From Methanomassiliicoccales archaeon (GTDB lineage Archaea > Thermoplasmatota > Thermoplasmata > Sysuiplasmatales > Sysuiplasmataceae): a DNA stretch of 13,365 bases. A program made the position numbers and the translations under genes. The notes under the pieces were generated by a model. It worked only from the letters and a program-made list of their open reading frames with translations. It did no database searches and was not told the DNA's origin. Positions 12,275-13,365 of the stretch are shown here, one piece after another (position 1 is the first letter of the stretch; every line of letters begins with the position of its first letter). Location of the stretch: NCBI GenBank assembly GCA_027365715.1, contig DAHXLZ010000308.1:1-13365 (forward strand), written 5' to 3'.

Positions 12275-13234
12275 ATGAAGCGGATAATTGTTACTGGTTC
12301 GTGCGGTCAGATCGGTACGGAACTCGTCAGGGAACTGTGCCTGCGATACGGCAGGAAGAATGTGTTCGCAACCGACCTGAGGAAGCCGACGGGTTTCCAG
12401 TGCGGGACAATGAGTCTTGATGTCACGGACAGAGAGTCTGTTTTCAGCACGCTTTCAGATTTAGCTGCAGACACCGTGTATCATCTTGCGGGAATACTCT
12501 CAGCCAGAGGGGAGGAAGATCCGGAATCGGCGTTCAGAGTCAACCTCAACGGCACCAAAAACACGCTTGATGGAGCAATGGCTTCAGCCACAGAAAGATT
12601 CATTTTTCCTAGCACGATAGGTGTGTTCGGTCCCTCCACTCCAAAGAATAACGTTCCTGTGGATACAGTGACAAGACCAATAACTATGTACGGAATAACG
12701 AAATTGTTCTGCGAGGAGATCTGTGAGTATTACAGCAGAAAAGGTCTCATCGATGCCCGGGGGATGAGATTTCCAGGCATAATAAGTTACAAAACAGCAC
12801 CAGGCGGCGGTACAACGGATTATGCCATTGAAATGATACGTTCTGCGGTTGACGGCAAGAGCTACGACTGTTTTCTGAAGAAGGACACAAGGCTTCCCAT
12901 GATGTATATGCCTGACGCCATAAATTCGCTTCTCGACATAGCGGAGGCACCTGCCTCCAGCCTGATTCACAGGACTGATTTTAACGTAGCTGCGTTTGAT
13001 TTCACACCATCCGAGCTCGAAAAGGAAATTCGAAAACACTTTCCAGGATTCATATCAGAATACACGCCGGATAAAAGACAGAAAATCGCAGATTCATGGC
13101 CTGCTTCCATCGACTCAACATGCGCCGCGAATGAATGGGGATTTAGCCCGAAATTCGACATGTCCGGCATGGTGACTGACATGATAATGAATCTTCAGTC
13201 ACGGCCAAAAAAGAAGACTAAATTGAATACCTGA
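12275..13234 (+). CDS. tdh: L-threonine 3-dehydrogenase, SDR (GalE-like) type
   Basis: 319 residues. It oxidises L-threonine with NAD+ to 2-amino-3-ketobutyrate, the substrate of the adjacent Kbl. This is the extended-SDR form known from Thermoplasma and some bacteria, not the zinc-dependent alcohol-dehydrogenase form. Visible: NAD-binding VTGSCGQIG (6-14), acidic ATDLRKP after strand 2 (NAD over NADP), YHLAGILSARGEE, catalytic STIGVFG, the YGITK motif (Tyr and Lys), and the diagnostic FPGIISYKTAPGGGTTDYA. The C-terminal half carries the substrate-domain RLPMMYMPDA. The ATG at 12275 is chosen because GGAGTGAT (12263-12270), a very good Shine-Dalgarno, precedes it; the GTG at 12266 lies within that site. 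It is divergent from kbl, with 86 bases between starts. Confidence 0.94.
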   Translation: MKRIIVTGSCGQIGTELVRELCLRYGRKNVFATDLRKPTGFQCGTMSLDVTDRESVFSTLSDLAADTVYHLAGILSARGEEDPESAFRVNLNGTKNTLDGAMASATERFIFPSTIGVFGPSTPKNNVPVDTVTRPITMYGITKLFCEEICEYYSRKGLIDARGMRFPGIISYKTAPGGGTTDYAIEMIRSAVDGKSYDCFLKKDTRLPMMYMPDAINSLLDIAEAPASSLIHRTDFNVAAFDFTPSELEKEIRKHFPGFISEYTPDKRQKIADSWPASIDSTCAANEWGFSPKFDMSGMVTDMIMNLQSRPKKKTKLNT

Positions 13235-13241
13235 GGTAAAT

Positions 13242-13254
13242 CAATTTTAAATTG
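13242..13254. repeat. AT-rich inverted repeat after tdh
   Basis: CAATTT-T-AAATTG is a perfect dyad 8 bases past the tdh stop. It may mark the 3' end of the transcript or a TATA box for a gene outside the window. From 13255 to the right edge I see no supportable gene. Confidence 0.35.
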
Positions 13255-13365
13255 GATATTCGCTGTGATTTTACAGGTGTATCCGTTTTCCCCAACATGT
13301 GTGCCGGCTAGTTTGCATAGAATGTTCCGGAAATTACTGCCGTTTATGTCGAAGCAATCGGTGTC

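Noticed and set aside
13195..13365. Minus-strand frame open for 57 codons to the right edge
   Set aside because: It would overlap the tdh 3' end by 40 bases, its composition is not protein-like in any way I recognise, and an open run of this length can occur by chance.
13322..13365. Possible start of a plus-strand gene (ATG at 13322 or 13347)
   Set aside because: No ribosome site or well-placed TATA box, and only about 14 codons are visible.

Overview
The window reads as archaeal chromosome, most likely class Thermoplasmata (about 50% GC by eye; the lineage is inference). The evidence is an archaeal-type RNase P RNA, TATA boxes about 25-30 bases upstream of leaderless or short-leader genes, two separate short MetE proteins instead of one long one, and the Kbl plus SDR-type threonine dehydrogenase pair known from Thermoplasma relatives.

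Layout. 1-3052 (minus): the 5' part of a histidine-kinase-like protein with degenerate receiver and ATPase signatures, an MFS transporter, and a five-helix membrane protein. 3126-4939: a HypE/PurM-fold protein divergently transcribed from an unrecognised 214-residue protein. 4930-5838 (minus): an atypical NAD(P)-binding SDR protein, whose end overlaps the unknown gene tail to tail. 5935-6438 (plus): a decayed stretch that may be the end of an ABC ATPase, coupled to a 93-residue protein with an HExxH zincin motif. 6454-8566 (minus): an overlapping two-gene methionine synthase operon. 8837-10066 (plus): threonine ammonia-lyase with an ACT domain. 10067-11006 is not empty: on the minus strand it holds the RNase P RNA gene, a decayed segment resembling an IS200/IS605 (TnpB) remnant with its end hairpin, and a 43-residue C2H2 zinc-finger gene. 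11007-13234: divergent kbl and tdh around one palindromic TATA element.

How the genes work together. Tdh oxidises threonine to 2-amino-3-ketobutyrate, and Kbl cleaves this with CoA to glycine and acetyl-CoA. The ammonia-lyase instead sends threonine to 2-oxobutyrate and so towards isoleucine. The MetE pair makes methionine from homocysteine. The window is therefore largely amino-acid metabolism around threonine and methionine, plus transport and signalling genes.

The points that most deserve follow-up are: a 15-base box next to the TATA element, shared by the HypE-like and metE promoters; the palindromic kbl/tdh promoter; the small zinc-finger gene beside a possible mobile-element scar; the minimal zincin; and the probable pseudokinase. 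No defence system, CRISPR array or clearly intact mobile element was seen.
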